This document shows positions 34,586-42,988 of a DNA stretch of 56,606 bases, piece after piece (positions within the stretch are counted from its first letter, which is position 1; every line of letters begins with the position of its first letter). The position numbers and the translations under genes are program-made. The DNA lies in the NCBI RefSeq assembly GCF_004366815.1, contig NZ_SORI01000020.1:1-56606 (forward strand). The letters are read 5' to 3'. The notes under the pieces are model-generated. The model was not told where the DNA came from and did not search any database. It saw only the letters and a list, made by a program, of their open reading frames with translations. The DNA is from Aminivibrio pyruvatiphilus. GTDB taxonomy: Bacteria; Synergistota; Synergistia; Synergistales; Aminobacteriaceae.

Positions 34586-35971
34586 TCAGGACTCCGCGGA
34601 AGCTTCGTTGTTGTAGGGGAAGAAGTTGTCCCACAGGCCGTCCAGGGTTTCCAGGGTCTTCCGGATGGAGGGGACGGAATACCGCCCGTCCTTCTGCTCG
34701 AGGATTCCCTTCTCCTCCAGTTTGCGGACGGCATCGTCCACCTCGAAGTCCATGGCGACACCGAACTTTTCCTGCATCCACTCCTCGATCCGGTCGTCCA
34801 GCTCCTCCAGTGTAAAGGGCTGTCCCGAAGCGTTCCGCTCCGCCAGGAGGAAGTAGTAGGCCAGGATGGTTTCCTTGCACTCTTCTTCCTCGGCCTCGTT
34901 CACCAGGAAGTCGAATACCCCGGCGTTGTTGTCCAGGTTGTGGAAGTACAGGGTCTTCATGAGCCGGGCCTGGTGCTTTTCCTTGGTGTTCTTGTACTTC
35001 GCGAAGACCTTGAAGGTGATCATGCCCACCACGGAAAAGGCGGCGAGGATGGGGAAGAGCTTGTCCTTGAAATCGCTCCAGTTGATGGTCCGTCCCAGGG
35101 CCAGGGCCGCGATGACCGTGCCGATGACCACCAGGGCCGGAATGACCCGGTTCACCACGCTGAAGAGACCGCCGATGAGGGGAAGGAGGATGAGCCCCTT
35201 GTCCACCAGGGTCATGCGGATGGTCACGTCCGGGAAGAGGGTCTCCAGGGTGGAGACAGGGACGTTCTTGAACACTTTCAGGAAAATCGTGGGCACTTTG
35301 GAGCCCTTTTCCGACGGGGTGCTCTGACGGCCTCCCAGGGCGGCTTCGCCGAGAAGGCGGCGTTTCTTCTCCTGCCCCGTTTCCCCCGCGGTCTCTGTAT
35401 AGTAGTCGTAAAAGGCCTCCACGTCCTCCTCGCTTTTCAGCTTGATGAGGATGAGAAGTCGCTGGAGCATCTCTTCAGTCTCGGGTTCGGTTTTCTTCTT
35501 TTTGAACCTGTTCTGCCACGCCGCGGGATCGGGGGTTTTCTGCACTCTCTTTTTTCCCCTGCGGTAGATGAGGATCTTCTCGTACTTCTCCCTGTTGACC
35601 TCGATGTTCAGTCCCCTGGGGGCGGCTTCCGTCATGATTTCGTTCAGTTCGTCCAGGGAAAGCTCCCTGTAGTTCGCCGCTTCGAGGAGCTGCTCGAGGG
35701 CCTCCACCATGGAGTCGAACCGGGCGGAGTAATCTTCGTCCGGGCCGCAGAGCTTCAGGGTGTCCGCGTCGGGATTGAAGGGGTGATAAGCGTCCCTGGC
35801 CTGCATCAGGGTACCGTGGAACTCGTAGTGGTAAATAGCCTGCACAAGTCCGGCCACCCGGCGGAATTTTTCGCTCATCTCCGCCGAAAGGGTCTTTTCG
35901 CTGCACAGGGCCTCCACGATATCAGCGGTGCGCAGAGGTATGAATTTCTCCAAAGCGTTGTTCTCCCCCAT
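34586..35971 (-). CDS. DUF3754/TMEM143-like membrane protein
   Basis: A 461-residue protein. The N-terminus has KFIPLRTADIVEALC, typical of DUF3754. An acidic and basic linker follows, then FKNVPVSTLETLFPDVTIRMTLVDKG, two or three membrane helices (about residues 265-340) and FAKYKNTKEKHQARLMKTLYFHNLDNNAGVFDFLVNEAEEEE. The C-terminal part (about 400-461) reads as a winged-helix-like domain. No enzymatic residue is known in the family. GGAGGG precedes the ATG. It is transcribed alone and its role is not known. Confidence 0.8.
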   Translation of the reverse strand: MGENNALEKFIPLRTADIVEALCSEKTLSAEMSEKFRRVAGLVQAIYHYEFHGTLMQARDAYHPFNPDADTLKLCGPDEDYSARFDSMVEALEQLLEAANYRELSLDELNEIMTEAAPRGLNIEVNREKYEKILIYRRGKKRVQKTPDPAAWQNRFKKKKTEPETEEMLQRLLILIKLKSEEDVEAFYDYYTETAGETGQEKKRRLLGEAALGGRQSTPSEKGSKVPTIFLKVFKNVPVSTLETLFPDVTIRMTLVDKGLILLPLIGGLFSVVNRVIPALVVIGTVIAALALGRTINWSDFKDKLFPILAAFSVVGMITFKVFAKYKNTKEKHQARLMKTLYFHNLDNNAGVFDFLVNEAEEEECKETILAYYFLLAERNASGQPFTLEELDDRIEEWMQEKFGVAMDFEVDDAVRKLEEKGILEQKDGRYSVPSIRKTLETLDGLWDNFFPYNNEASAES

Positions 35972-36126
35972 CTTCAGCCCTCCGTTTCAACAGGACGCCT
36001 TCCCGGATCCGTTCCGTCTCCGGGAAGGGAAAAATAGTCCGCCGGAAGAAAAAGTATTTTTCAAAAATCGCCATTAGAGTATATCACGGGGAGAAAAGGG
36101 CCCGGAAAGGAATTCTTCCGGCGCCG

Positions 36127-38097
36127 TCATTTTCCAATACCGGGCTTCTGGGAGAGGAGAAATCTGGCGTTCCGCTCCGGGTCGCCCACGATGCCCAGGT
36201 AGTCGCCGGCCTCCAGGCGGAACGATCCGTCCGGGCCCGTGATCACATGGCCGTCCCGGCCCACGGCCACCACGGACACGCCGAAATCCTGCCTGATGCC
36301 GGACTCGGCCAGGGGTTTCCCCGCCAGGGGCGTGCCTTCGTGGAGAAAGACCCACTCCATGCTCATGAGGCAGGCGGCGTCCCGCAGCCTGGCGGAAGCC
36401 TCGTATTCCGGCAGTGCGGTGTAGAGGGATCCGTAGAGTGCCCGGCGCATGGCGTTCAGTTCGTTCTGGACCGCCGTGGCCGGGAAGTCCAGGTACAGAA
36501 GCACCTGGCGGGCCATCTCCAGCCCCGCTTCCACGTCGGGCCGGATGATTTCCCTGACGGCGTTTTCTTCCAGGAAGGGGAGGTGCTCATCGCTCACCGA
36601 GAGGGCAAGGATCGTTCCCTCCCCGGTCCGGCGGCGCAGGGCCCGGATGATGTCCATGGCGTCCAGGGGATCCTGGGCGGTGACCACGCAGAGACGGGCA
36701 TGCTCGGGGGCTGCCGCCTCGAGAATGACGTCCTGGGCGGGATTGCCGAGGATCAGGGTGAGTCCGGCGGTTTTCCCCTTCAGGAAGCTGTCGTGGACAG
36801 GTTCCACGATGACGTGGGGTATACCGAGCCCCGTCAGGATTTCCGCCATCCGGCGGGCGAAGGTTCCGCCCCCGGCAAGGACCACGTGATCCCTGAGGCC
36901 GGATTCGGGAAGGTTCACCGAGCGGACGGCGGAGGGTTTCCTGAGTTTCAGGGTGAAGGAATAGATGGGGGCGGTCAGGCCGGAGATCAGCGGCCCGAGG
37001 ATCATGGAGACGATCACGGTGTTCAGCGACAGGGAGTACATTTCCTGCCCGATGGCCCCCGAGCCGAGAGCCTCCTGGAGCACGATGAAGGCGATTTCCG
37101 ATATGGGTATCATTCCGAAAAAGGCCGCCAGGGGAATGACCCTGCCGTAGCCGAAAAGACGGGTCACCAGGCCGAGGACTGCTCCTTTCCCCAGGGTCGC
37201 GGCAGCAAAAAGCCCGAGGATAATGGCGAACCGTGATGCAAGAAAGAAGGGATCCAGGAGCATGCCGATGGTGACAAAAAAGAGAAGGCCGAAGATGTCC
37301 CTCACGGGTATCAGGTCGCTCAGGGCCCTTCTTCCGTAGTCTGACTCGCTCAGAACAAGTCCTGCCATGAAAGCGCCGAAAGCGAAGGAAAGATCGAACA
37401 TGTATGTCAGATATCCAATGCCGAGCCCTATGGTGGTCACTGTGAGCAGGAAGAGCTCCCGGGATTCCCAGCCTGCCACTGCTTTCAGGACGAGAGGAAT
37501 ATACCGTGCGCCCACGTAGAACATCACGGCAACGAAAATCACGACCTTCACGACCGGCATCAGGATCCCCGCTGCCGAAAAGCCCGTGGAGTTGAGGTTC
37601 ACGAGAAGCACCATCAGGGGGATGACGAGGATGTCCTGGACAATTGACATTCCAAGCATTACACGGCTCGAAAGGGTTCCCATCTGCCTTTTTGATGCAA
37701 GTGTTTTCAGGATGACCGCAGTGCTCGAGGAAATGACTGCCACGGAGAACCAGAGGGAGGGAATGGTCTCCCATCCCATGAAGCGGCCGATCCCCAATCC
37801 GATGGCAATGGTGAGGACTATCTGGATCCCGGTTCCCCCCAGGGCCACTGCCCGGATGGGAAGAATGCTCCTGATGGAAAACTCAAGCCCCAGAGAAAAC
37901 AGCAGGAGGGCCACCCCGATTTCCGCCAGGCTCTCAATTTCTTCCACTCCGCTTACGGTGATGCCCCCGGTGTAGGGGCCGATGATGACTCCAGCGAGAA
38001 TGTATCCCAATATGAGCGGCTGGTTCAGCTTCCTGGCGGCGAAACCTCCGAGAAGCCCTGCGAGGACAACGATAATAAGGTCAGTAGCGATGCCCAT
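36127..38097 (-). CDS. CPA2-type cation:proton antiporter with RCK domains, paralogue 1
   Basis: A 656-residue Kef/CPA2-type protein. Residues about 1-390 form twelve or so helices with LNQPLILGYILAGVIIGPYTGG, ISSSTAVILKTL and FAFGAFMAGLVLSESDYG. A TrkA_N nucleotide-binding domain follows (HVVLAGGGTFARRMAEIL, then PVHDSF, residues about 420-540). A TrkA_C domain comes last (EWVFLHEGTPLAGKPLAESG). The family exchanges K+ or Na+ for protons and is gated through the RCK domains. Q/N-linked KefF-type partners are not present. AAGGAGATAA precedes the ATG. It is divergent from the selenoprotein gene. It is strongly similar to 39192-41171. Confidence 0.87.
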   Translation of the reverse strand: MGIATDLIIVVLAGLLGGFAARKLNQPLILGYILAGVIIGPYTGGITVSGVEEIESLAEIGVALLLFSLGLEFSIRSILPIRAVALGGTGIQIVLTIAIGLGIGRFMGWETIPSLWFSVAVISSSTAVILKTLASKRQMGTLSSRVMLGMSIVQDILVIPLMVLLVNLNSTGFSAAGILMPVVKVVIFVAVMFYVGARYIPLVLKAVAGWESRELFLLTVTTIGLGIGYLTYMFDLSFAFGAFMAGLVLSESDYGRRALSDLIPVRDIFGLLFFVTIGMLLDPFFLASRFAIILGLFAAATLGKGAVLGLVTRLFGYGRVIPLAAFFGMIPISEIAFIVLQEALGSGAIGQEMYSLSLNTVIVSMILGPLISGLTAPIYSFTLKLRKPSAVRSVNLPESGLRDHVVLAGGGTFARRMAEILTGLGIPHVIVEPVHDSFLKGKTAGLTLILGNPAQDVILEAAAPEHARLCVVTAQDPLDAMDIIRALRRRTGEGTILALSVSDEHLPFLEENAVREIIRPDVEAGLEMARQVLLYLDFPATAVQNELNAMRRALYGSLYTALPEYEASARLRDAACLMSMEWVFLHEGTPLAGKPLAESGIRQDFGVSVVAVGRDGHVITGPDGSFRLEAGDYLGIVGDPERNARFLLSQKPGIGK

Positions 38098-38200
38098 GGA
38101 ATTATCTCCTTTCCGGAAAACCCCATTATTGTGGCATTTTTTCAGGAAAACCGCAAAGGCGAGTTAGTGTGGACAAACGGAGAAATTGACAAAAAAATCC

Positions 38201-38228
38201 TTGACACTTAAAACGGTTACTATATAAT
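38201..38228 (+). promoter_or_regulatory. Promoter of the selenoprotein peroxiredoxin
   Basis: TTGACA (38201-38206), 16-bp spacer and TATAAT (38223-38228). The AT-rich segment 38257-38272 (ggttataatattttaa) is only a partial match to a PerR-type operator, so a redox regulator is possible but not shown. Confidence 0.72.
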
Positions 38229-38336
38229 AAGTCCCGATTAGAAAGCAGCAATCATTTCGGTTATAATATTTTAAAGGAGACCGAAAAAATGTTTTTTTAC
38301 CGTTTTCTGCGCGTTTTTTCGAAAGGAGGAGGTTTC

Positions 38337-39059
38337 ATGGCTGAAGAAAAGGTTTCGTGTGCAGTTCCCGCGTCCACTGTTGAGGGAACCGCAAAAGAAG
38401 AGTCCGCGCCCGCCGCGGAAGCAAAAAAGGAGGCTGTTCGTATGGGGGTAACAGTGGGAATGAAGGCGCCGGATTTCACAGCACCGGCATATTACAAGGG
38501 CAAGTTCACCACGGTAAAGCTTTCCGATTTCGCCGGGAAGTGGGTTTCTATTTGCTTTTACCCCGGTGACTTCACATTCGTCTGAGCCACCGAAGTGTCG
38601 GCGGTCGCCGACCGTTATGCGGAATTCCAGGCTCTCGGAGTCGAAGTGATCTCGATCAGCGTTGACAGCCAGTTTGTTCACAAGGTATGGAATGATACGG
38701 AGCTTTCGAAAATGGTTGAAGGCGGCGTCCCATTCCACATGGCTTCCGACGGCGGCGGCGCCATCGGGACAGTCTACGGCGTATACAGCCCCGCCCAGGG
38801 TGTTGACTTCCGCGGCCGTTTCCTCATCGATCCGGACGGAATAATCCAGGGAATGGAAATCCTCACTCCTCCAGTAGGACGCAACGTTGACGAAACGCTC
38901 CGGCAACTTCAGGCGTTCCAGCATGTCAGAAAGACCGGCGGCAAGGAAGTGACCCCCTCCGGATGGACTCCCGGCGGCAAGGTCCTCAACCCGGGCCCGG
39001 ATCTCGTGGCGAACGTCTGGAAATTCTGGAACCCCAAGGATGTTTACGGCAGGAAATAG
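38337..39059 (+). CDS. Selenocysteine-containing peroxiredoxin (TGA read as Sec)
   Basis: A 240-residue selenoprotein. TGA at 38583-38585 is codon 83 and sits exactly where AhpC/Prx1-type enzymes have the peroxidatic Cys: YPGDFTFV-Sec-ATE, pattern PxxxTxxU. The frame continues with [21 protein letters not shown] (active-site Arg) and a C-terminal YGRK. It reduces hydroperoxides in the cytoplasm. The resolving Cys of AhpC (usually EVCPxxW) is Thr here (EVTPSGW). Only Cys8 and Cys73 remain, so it should work as a 1-Sec enzyme or with an external reductant. ATG 38337 has AAGGAGGAGG; ATG 38289 also has AAAGGAG. Paralogous antiporters flank it. Confidence 0.93.
38597..38612 (+). promoter_or_regulatory. 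Bacterial SECIS-like hairpin
   Basis: GTCGGC (38597-38602), loop GGTC (38603-38606) and GCCGAC (38607-38612) make a perfect 6-bp stem. The loop starts 17 bases after the TGA, as expected for SelB recruitment. The GGUC loop is the same as that I recall for the E. coli fdhF element. Confidence 0.8.
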
Positions 39060-39076
39060 CCTTCCGAAATAGAGAG

Positions 39077-39118
39077 GCAGCAAAAAGCCGCTCCGGAAAC
39101 GGAGCGGCTTTTTGCTGC
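39077..39118. terminator. Bidirectional intrinsic terminator
   Basis: A perfect 19-bp stem (39077-39095 with 39100-39118) and GAAA loop containing AAAAAGCCGCTCCG and its complement. It ends both the peroxiredoxin and, on the other strand, the second antiporter transcript. Confidence 0.92.
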
Positions 39119-39191
39119 AGGTGCATCGGAGAAGAGGTTTTGTCCCGGTGGGGATGGCATGTGTACCCGGATCAAGACCGATTTTAAGGGA

Positions 39192-41171
39192 TTACTGGTT
39201 TTTTTGCGGCGGTTTTTTGAAGAACTCGATCAGGCGGCGGTTCTGCTCGGGAGTGCCGACAACGCAGATGTAATCTCCCGGAAGAAGCACTAATTCTCCC
39301 CCGGGATTCGTGATGAGTTCTCCGCTCCGCTGGATTGCCGCCACGGAAACGCCGAGGGTCTCGCGGATTTTCGACTCCGCCAGTTTTTTGTCCGCGGCAG
39401 CATTTCCTTTGTGAACGTAGACCCATTCCAGGGAGATCATGTTTGTGGAAGACTGGAGCCCGTTCATGGCCTTGTACTCCGGGAACTGCTCTAAAAGCGG
39501 GCTGTACATGGCGTGTCGCATGGACGCCACCTCCCTGTGGACCGATGTGGCCGGCATTCCGAAGATGGTGAGAGTCTGCCGGGCCATCTCGATGGAGGCT
39601 TCGAAATCCGGTTCGACGATATGGCGGACGCCGTGGTCCCTGAGGATGGAGACGTCCTCCGCCTCGGCCGCCCACGCCAGGATCTGCACGTCCCTGTTCC
39701 GCCTGCGTATGCTCCGGATAGCCTCCACGGTCCCCATGTTCTCGGAAGTGGTGAGCACAGCAAGTTTTGCCGCCCCTGTTTCCGCCGCCTGCAGAACCAC
39801 GTCCTGGCTAGGGTCACCGAGGAGCATGGAGAGCCCCTGCTCCTTCCCCTTGAGGAAATCAGAATGGCCCGGCTCAATGATGACATAGGGTATGCCGAAC
39901 CGGCCCAGCATGACGCCAAGGTGCCTGGCCAGGCTTCTTCCTCCGGCGAGGACCACGTGGTCTTTTAAGGCGCTTTGGGGAAGGTTGATGCTCCGGACAT
40001 TGGACACGATGCCCTTTTTCTTGATTATTCCGTACATGGGCGCCACCAGTCCCGAAACGATGGGGCCGAAGATCATGGAGAGCACTACCGCGTTCAGGGC
40101 GATGGAGTATTCGGTCCTCCCCATGGCTCCGGCGGTCATGGCCGTCTGGAGCACGATGAAGGCGATTTCGGATATGGGGGTCATGGTGAGGAATGCCGCC
40201 AGCGGGATGACGTTCCGGTAGCCGAAGATATAGGTCATCGCCGAGAGGATCGCTCCCCGCGAGAGGGTTGTGGCCACCATGAGCAGCAGCGTGGTCAGGA
40301 GATGGGACCGCAGGACCCCCGGATCGAGGAGCATGCCGATGGAGACGAAGAAGAGGAGAGAGAACACGTCCCGCAGGGAGGAAATGTCGCTCAGGGTCCT
40401 CCTGCCGTAATCCGATTCGCTGAGCACGAGCCCGGCCATGAAGGCCCCGAAGGCGAAAGAGAGGCCGAAGGCGTAGGTCAGGTAGCCGATGCCCAGTCCA
40501 AGGGCCGTCACGGTCAGGATGAAGAGTTCCTGGGACTCCCATCCCGCCACGTATTTCAGCACCAGGGGGATAACCCGGGAACCCGCGTACACCATTACCG
40601 CCACGAATCCGATCACCTTCAGGACAGGAGCGGCAACGCCCAGGACCGACAGTTCCGTGCCGAAGAATCCGAGCAGAAGGACCATCAGGGGAAGGACGAT
40701 GATGTCCTGCACGATGGACATGCCGAGCATGACGCGGCTCGACAGGGTGCCGAGCTGTCCTCTTGAGGACATGGTCTTCATAATGACCGACGTGCTCGAC
40801 GAGACGATGGCAACCGTGTACCACATGGACGGGACGGGCCCCCAGGCTGCGATGGTCCGGGCGAGGGCATAACCGACGAACAGGGTGATGAATACCTGGA
40901 TCGCCCCTCCTCCGATGGTCACGCCTTTGATGGAGGCGATGCTTTTCATGGAGAATTCCAGGCCGAGAGAGAACAGGAGCAGTGCCGCCCCTATTTCGGC
41001 GAGCCCGGCGATCTGGTCCACATCGGAGATGGTGATGCCGCCGGTGTAGGGTCCGATAATGATGCCGGCTATGATGTAGCCGAAGATGAGCGGCTGGTTG
41101 AGTTTTTTCGCGGCTATTCCGCCGATCAGTCCGGCAGTGACGACGATGATGAGATCAATTGCAATATTCAT
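39192..41171 (-). CDS. CPA2-type cation:proton antiporter with RCK domains, paralogue 2
   Basis: A 659-residue paralogue of the gene at 36127-38097, with the same order: membrane domain (LNQPLIFGYIIAGIIIGPYTGG, SSSTSVIMKTM, FAFGAFMAGLVLSESDYG), TrkA_N (HVVLAGGRSLARHLGVML, PGHSDF) and TrkA_C (EWVYVHKGNAAADKKLAESK). It should exchange K+ or Na+ with H+, gated by nucleotide or another ligand on the RCK domains. A CTAGGAG site precedes the ATG. The two paralogues share domain lengths and loop positions, which indicates a tandem duplication around the selenoprotein gene. Confidence 0.87.
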   Translation of the reverse strand: MNIAIDLIIVVTAGLIGGIAAKKLNQPLIFGYIIAGIIIGPYTGGITISDVDQIAGLAEIGAALLLFSLGLEFSMKSIASIKGVTIGGGAIQVFITLFVGYALARTIAAWGPVPSMWYTVAIVSSSTSVIMKTMSSRGQLGTLSSRVMLGMSIVQDIIVLPLMVLLLGFFGTELSVLGVAAPVLKVIGFVAVMVYAGSRVIPLVLKYVAGWESQELFILTVTALGLGIGYLTYAFGLSFAFGAFMAGLVLSESDYGRRTLSDISSLRDVFSLLFFVSIGMLLDPGVLRSHLLTTLLLMVATTLSRGAILSAMTYIFGYRNVIPLAAFLTMTPISEIAFIVLQTAMTAGAMGRTEYSIALNAVVLSMIFGPIVSGLVAPMYGIIKKKGIVSNVRSINLPQSALKDHVVLAGGRSLARHLGVMLGRFGIPYVIIEPGHSDFLKGKEQGLSMLLGDPSQDVVLQAAETGAAKLAVLTTSENMGTVEAIRSIRRRNRDVQILAWAAEAEDVSILRDHGVRHIVEPDFEASIEMARQTLTIFGMPATSVHREVASMRHAMYSPLLEQFPEYKAMNGLQSSTNMISLEWVYVHKGNAAADKKLAESKIRETLGVSVAAIQRSGELITNPGGELVLLPGDYICVVGTPEQNRRLIEFFKKPPQKNQ

Positions 41172-41269
41172 AAAGTTCTCCTAGTTAGAAATAAGGAACA
41201 ACTGCTGTATTGTCACACAAAAAAAGAAAACTTCAAGTGTCATGGAAGAGATACACCGCATCCGAACAG

Positions 41270-41299
41270 AAAAGCCGCCCGGTTTTCGGGCCGGCTTTT
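41270..41299 (-). terminator. Intrinsic terminator of the tryptophanase gene
   Basis: AAAAGCCG pairs with CGGCTTTT around an inner CCCG/CGGG helix and short loop, just after the tryptophanase stop on the minus strand. Confidence 0.75.
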
Positions 41300-41318
41300 C
41301 CATGCGGATAGGGACGGG

Positions 41319-42719
41319 TTACAGGTTCTTCGGCCTGAGATGGGCGAGGAAGTGCTTCAGCCCCTTCACCGGGGGTTCGTAGGTGATCTCCAGCCCGTAC
41401 CGGATGGAATCCCGGCGGTTGTATACGTTGATTATGGTCTCAGCCACGTACTCCATGTGGCTGTTGGTGTAGGTCCTGCGGTTGATGGCCAGGCGGTAGA
41501 GCTCGAGCTTCGGGAAGGTGCGGGCTCCCGTCTTCTCGTCAACATTCTCGAAGGCCAGGGCCCCGAGGCCGATGCCCCTGACTGCCCCTTCCCGGTAGAT
41601 CTCGATGGAAAGCACGTCGGCGGGGTAGGATCCCTGAGGGATGTGGGGAAGGAAGGCCCCGGCGTCGATGAAGACGGCATGGCCACCGATGGGCTGGATG
41701 CAGGGCACTCCGCCTTCGGTGAGCAGCTCGCCGAGGTAGCGGACCTGGGCGATGCGGTGGGTGAGATGCTGCTCGTTCACCATCTCCCGGAGTCCAACGG
41801 CAAGGGCCTCGAGATCCCTGCCGGCGAGGCCGCCGTAGGTGGCGAAGCCCTCGAAGAGGATGACCCGGGGGACGACCTTATAGTACATTTCCTCGGTGCG
41901 GCAGGCCACGAGGCCGCCGATGTTCACCAGGGGGTCCTTCTTGCAGGACACGGTGATGGCGTCGGCGGTGTCCATGGTGGCCTTCAGGATCTCCGCCACT
42001 GTCATGTCCCGGCAGTCCGGCTCCCGGTTCTTGATGAACCATGCGTTCTCCGCCATGCGGGCCGCGTCGAGGAGCAGGGGAATGCCGTGCTTTTTGGCTA
42101 CGGCGGACACGTCCCGGAGGTTTTTCAGGCTCACGGGCTGGCCTCCGCCGGAGTTGTTGGTGATGGTGACCATGATGAAGGGCACCCGCCCCCTGTTGTC
42201 CGCGAGGGCCTTTTCAAGCTTGGCGATGTCCACGTTGCCCTTGAAGGGGTGGGGGGTCTCCCGGTCGAAGGCTTCGTCGATGACGCAGTCCACGGAGGAG
42301 GCCTTCGCGTTGAAGATGTGCCCCCTGGTGGTGTCGAAGGGCATGTTGAAGGGGATCACGTCCCCTTCCTTCACGAGGGAGCCGAAGACCACGTTCTCGG
42401 CGGCCCGGCCCTGGTGGACGGGAATGGTATAGTCGAAGCCCAGGACGTCCTTCACCGCCTTCTTCAGGCTGTAGAAGCTGTCCGCTCCGGCGTAGGCCTC
42501 GTCGCCCATCATGATGGCGGCCCACTGCTGCTTGCTCATGGCTCCGGTGCCTGAATCGGTGAGAAGATCGATGTACACGTCCGCGGACTTCAGGCCGAAC
42601 ATGTTGAAATGCCCTGCTTCCAGCGCCCGTTCCCGTTCCTGCTGGTCGGGGACGTGGACGGGTTCCACCATCTTGATGCGGAAGGGCTCGGGGGGAACTC
42701 TGGTGACCATGGGGCTCAC
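41319..42719 (-). CDS. tnaA: Tryptophanase (beta-eliminating lyase)
   Basis: A 466-residue PLP enzyme that would split L-tryptophan to indole, pyruvate and ammonia. Family marks: YIDLLTDSGTGAMSKQQWA, HQGRAAEN, DAARMAENAWF and SCKKDPLVNIGG with the PLP lysine K261. The close relative tyrosine phenol-lyase must be excluded. FDTTRGH carries the Asp (D129) typical of tryptophanase rather than the FTTTRYH of the phenol-lyase. Its Arg at the MER motif is Leu here (GIGLG). The C-terminal KHFLAHL has the His (H456) of tryptophanase. AAGGAGGAG precedes the ATG. No tnaC-like leader or tnaB permease is adjacent. It fits amino-acid fermentation. Confidence 0.85.
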   Translation of the reverse strand: MSPMVTRVPPEPFRIKMVEPVHVPDQQERERALEAGHFNMFGLKSADVYIDLLTDSGTGAMSKQQWAAIMMGDEAYAGADSFYSLKKAVKDVLGFDYTIPVHQGRAAENVVFGSLVKEGDVIPFNMPFDTTRGHIFNAKASSVDCVIDEAFDRETPHPFKGNVDIAKLEKALADNRGRVPFIMVTITNNSGGGQPVSLKNLRDVSAVAKKHGIPLLLDAARMAENAWFIKNREPDCRDMTVAEILKATMDTADAITVSCKKDPLVNIGGLVACRTEEMYYKVVPRVILFEGFATYGGLAGRDLEALAVGLREMVNEQHLTHRIAQVRYLGELLTEGGVPCIQPIGGHAVFIDAGAFLPHIPQGSYPADVLSIEIYREGAVRGIGLGALAFENVDEKTGARTFPKLELYRLAINRRTYTNSHMEYVAETIINVYNRRDSIRYGLEITYEPPVKGLKHFLAHLRPKNL

Positions 42720-42988
42720 TCCTCCTTCTGGTGTTGGGGAAAAAGGTCAGGTTTCTTCTGCTATTCTATCCCATTTTCCGCCCTTTGCGCCATTTTTTTA
42801 TCATGACCTGTGAAAAAATTTTCATTCCCGGGGAGGAGACAGCGGGGGGAGGCAGGGGGCCCCCGCCGGAGAAAAAACGTTTTTCCTTTCCGGAACGCTA
42901 AAACCCCGAAAAACAGGCCGAAAAACCGATGAAAGACCCTTGTTTTGCTGTATAATCACAGATTATTTCTTTGCCCTGGAGGAACTGC

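Noticed and set aside
38257-38272. PerR operator before the selenoprotein
   Set aside because: Only about half of the second half-site agrees; a regulator cannot be claimed.
38583-38585. In-frame TGA read as a nonsense mutation or sequencing error
   Set aside because: It falls exactly on the catalytic Cys position of a known family, the frame is intact on both sides, and a SECIS-like hairpin follows at the right distance.
41319-42719. Tyrosine phenol-lyase
   Set aside because: The substrate-position residues (Asp, Leu instead of Arg, C-terminal His) agree with tryptophanase, although the PLP loop looks intermediate.
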